Shown piece by piece: positions 28,517 through 29,197 of a stretch of DNA of 29,197 bases. Position numbers and translations under genes: made by a program. The notes under the pieces are model-generated. The model worked only from the letters and a program-made list of their open reading frames with translations, was not told the origin of the DNA and ran no database searches. Every line of letters begins with the position of its first letter. Position 1 is the first letter of the stretch. Source of the stretch: JBOGEN01 sp050743265 (GTDB taxonomy: Bacteria > Actinomycetota > Actinomycetes > JBOGEN01); NCBI GenBank assembly GCA_050743265.1, contig JBOGEN010000030.1:1-29197 (forward strand), read 5' to 3'.

Positions 28517-29197
28517 TCAGGTGGCTGTCGTGCCCGCTGAGCGGTGTCGCGCCGGGTGGTTCGGTGTGAAGGTGTTGCCGAGCTCAGCGGGAGGGAGTCC
28601 CGGACTCCACAGGAAGCCCTGTCCGTACGTGCAGCCCATGCTTCGCAGGACGTCGAGCTGTGCGCGGGTTTCGATGCCCTCGGCGACTGCCGAGATGCCA
28701 AAGGAGTGGGCGAGATCGATGATGCTGCGCGTGATGGCCGTGTCTTCCTGACTCTGTCCGAGCCCTGAGACGAAGGTCCGGTCGACCTTGAGCAGGTCGA
28801 CAGGAAAGCGCTTGAGGTAGAGCAGCGAGGAGTACCCCGTCCCGAAGTCGTCGATGGCGATCCCCACGCCGAGTCTCTTGAGCTCTTTGACGACGCGCAG
28901 GGCCGCCTCGGCGTCCTCGAGGAGGGCGCTCTCGGTCACCTCCAGGATCAGGTTCTCCGGGTCGGGGCCGTACTCGTCGAGCGCCGCCTTCACGGACTCG
29001 ACGAGTCCGGCGCCCGCGACCAGCTGACGGCCGGACACGTTGACCGCTGTGATCATCTTCAGGTCGCCTGGCCCGGCATCGGTCCACTCGGCCGCCTGGC
29101 GGCAGGCTTCGCGGATCACCCACGCGCCGATGCCGAGGATGAGGCCGCTGCGCTCTGCGAAAGGGATGAACTCGTCGGGGGGGGGGGGGGGGGGGGG
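28517..29197 (-). CDS. EAL domain c-di-GMP phosphodiesterase, C-terminal part
   Basis: The last roughly 225 codons of an EAL-domain protein entering from beyond the right edge. Conserved pieces are PDEFIPFAERSGLILGIGAWVI, VNVSGRQL (metal Asn), ILEVTESALLED, the catalytic loop IAIDDFGTGYSSLLYLKRFP, VDLLKVDRTFV, and AVAEGIETRAQLDVLRSMGC. The signature residues in this part are intact, so it probably hydrolyses c-di-GMP; the EAL motif itself and any sensor or GGDEF domain lie outside the window. The first codons read here pass into a 21-base G run, which is probably not genuine. It converges with the FAD oxidoreductase gene (20-bp gap). Confidence 0.9.
   Translation of the reverse strand, partial: PPPPPPPDEFIPFAERSGLILGIGAWVIREACRQAAEWTDAGPGDLKMITAVNVSGRQLVAGAGLVESVKAALDEYGPDPENLILEVTESALLEDAEAALRVVKELKRLGVGIAIDDFGTGYSSLLYLKRFPVDLLKVDRTFVSGLGQSQEDTAITRSIIDLAHSFGISAVAEGIETRAQLDVLRSMGCTYGQGFLWSPGLPPAELGNTFTPNHPARHRSAGTTAT
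29177..29197. other. 21-base G homopolymer at the window end
   Basis: An uninterrupted run of G closes the window in the middle of the conserved EAL segment just before DEFIP. This is most simply a sequencing or assembly artefact at a contig end. Confidence 0.85.

Overview
The window is very GC-rich with strong third-position G/C bias, many GTG starts, short intergenic gaps and families typical of Actinomycetota: a CGNR zinc finger protein, a DUF6893-like small protein, a TIGR03086 (mycothiol-dependent maleylpyruvate isomerase-like) protein, a class F sortase, and apparently leaderless mRNAs. I read it as chromosomal housekeeping/accessory DNA of a free-living high-GC actinobacterium; I cannot name the genus. 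It ends in a 21-base G run that looks like a contig-end artefact. No tRNA, rRNA, CRISPR array, insertion sequence or phage module is visible.

Layout. 1-5 kb: a sulfatase cut by the left edge, a sulfotransferase with a heptad-repeat coiled coil, a glycolipid-binding domain protein, a divergent CGNR regulator and an MHS-type MFS symporter. 5-10 kb: a repeat lipoprotein, then a minus-strand series (truncated hemoglobin, RidA, amino-acid permease), a divergent DksA/TraR-type zinc finger protein, a 34-residue membrane peptide, and a thermonuclease-excalibur lipoprotein. 10-13 kb: an ArsR-SRPBCC fusion with a very clear autoregulated promoter, a cupin, a decayed gene fragment, an NTF2-like protein and a GNAT acetyltransferase. 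13-18 kb: a FAH hydrolase/NhaC transporter pair behind a TTGACA promoter with an embedded dyad, a DinB-like remnant, and a TetR/SMP-30 lactonase divergent pair sharing a large nested palindrome. 17.7-20.3 kb: a persulfide/sulfite detoxification operon (CstR-like repressor, CstB-like persulfide dioxygenase-rhodanese, TauE sulfite exporter). 20.4-24 kb: GNAT, cytidine deaminase-like protein, secreted ice-binding (DUF3494) protein, class F sortase. 24-29 kb: NTF2-like protein, polytopic membrane protein, dienelactone hydrolase-like and VOC proteins, a TIGR03086 protein, a BBE-type FAD oxidoreductase, and the end of an EAL-domain protein.

How genes work together. The best supported unit is the CstR-CstB-TauE operon: the repressor senses (per)sulfide, CstB oxidises persulfide to sulfite/thiosulfate, TauE exports the product. 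FAH + NhaC and TetR + SMP-30 look like two small catabolic modules for a carboxylic acid and a lactone. At least seven genes appear to be transcribed from a -10 hexamer placed 6-7 bp before the start codon, without a leader. I did not find a clearly undescribed multi-gene defence or biosynthetic system; the most promising unexplained items are the ice-binding protein/sortase pair with tandem hairpins, the decayed gene fragment near 12 kb, and the nested palindrome at 16.77 kb.
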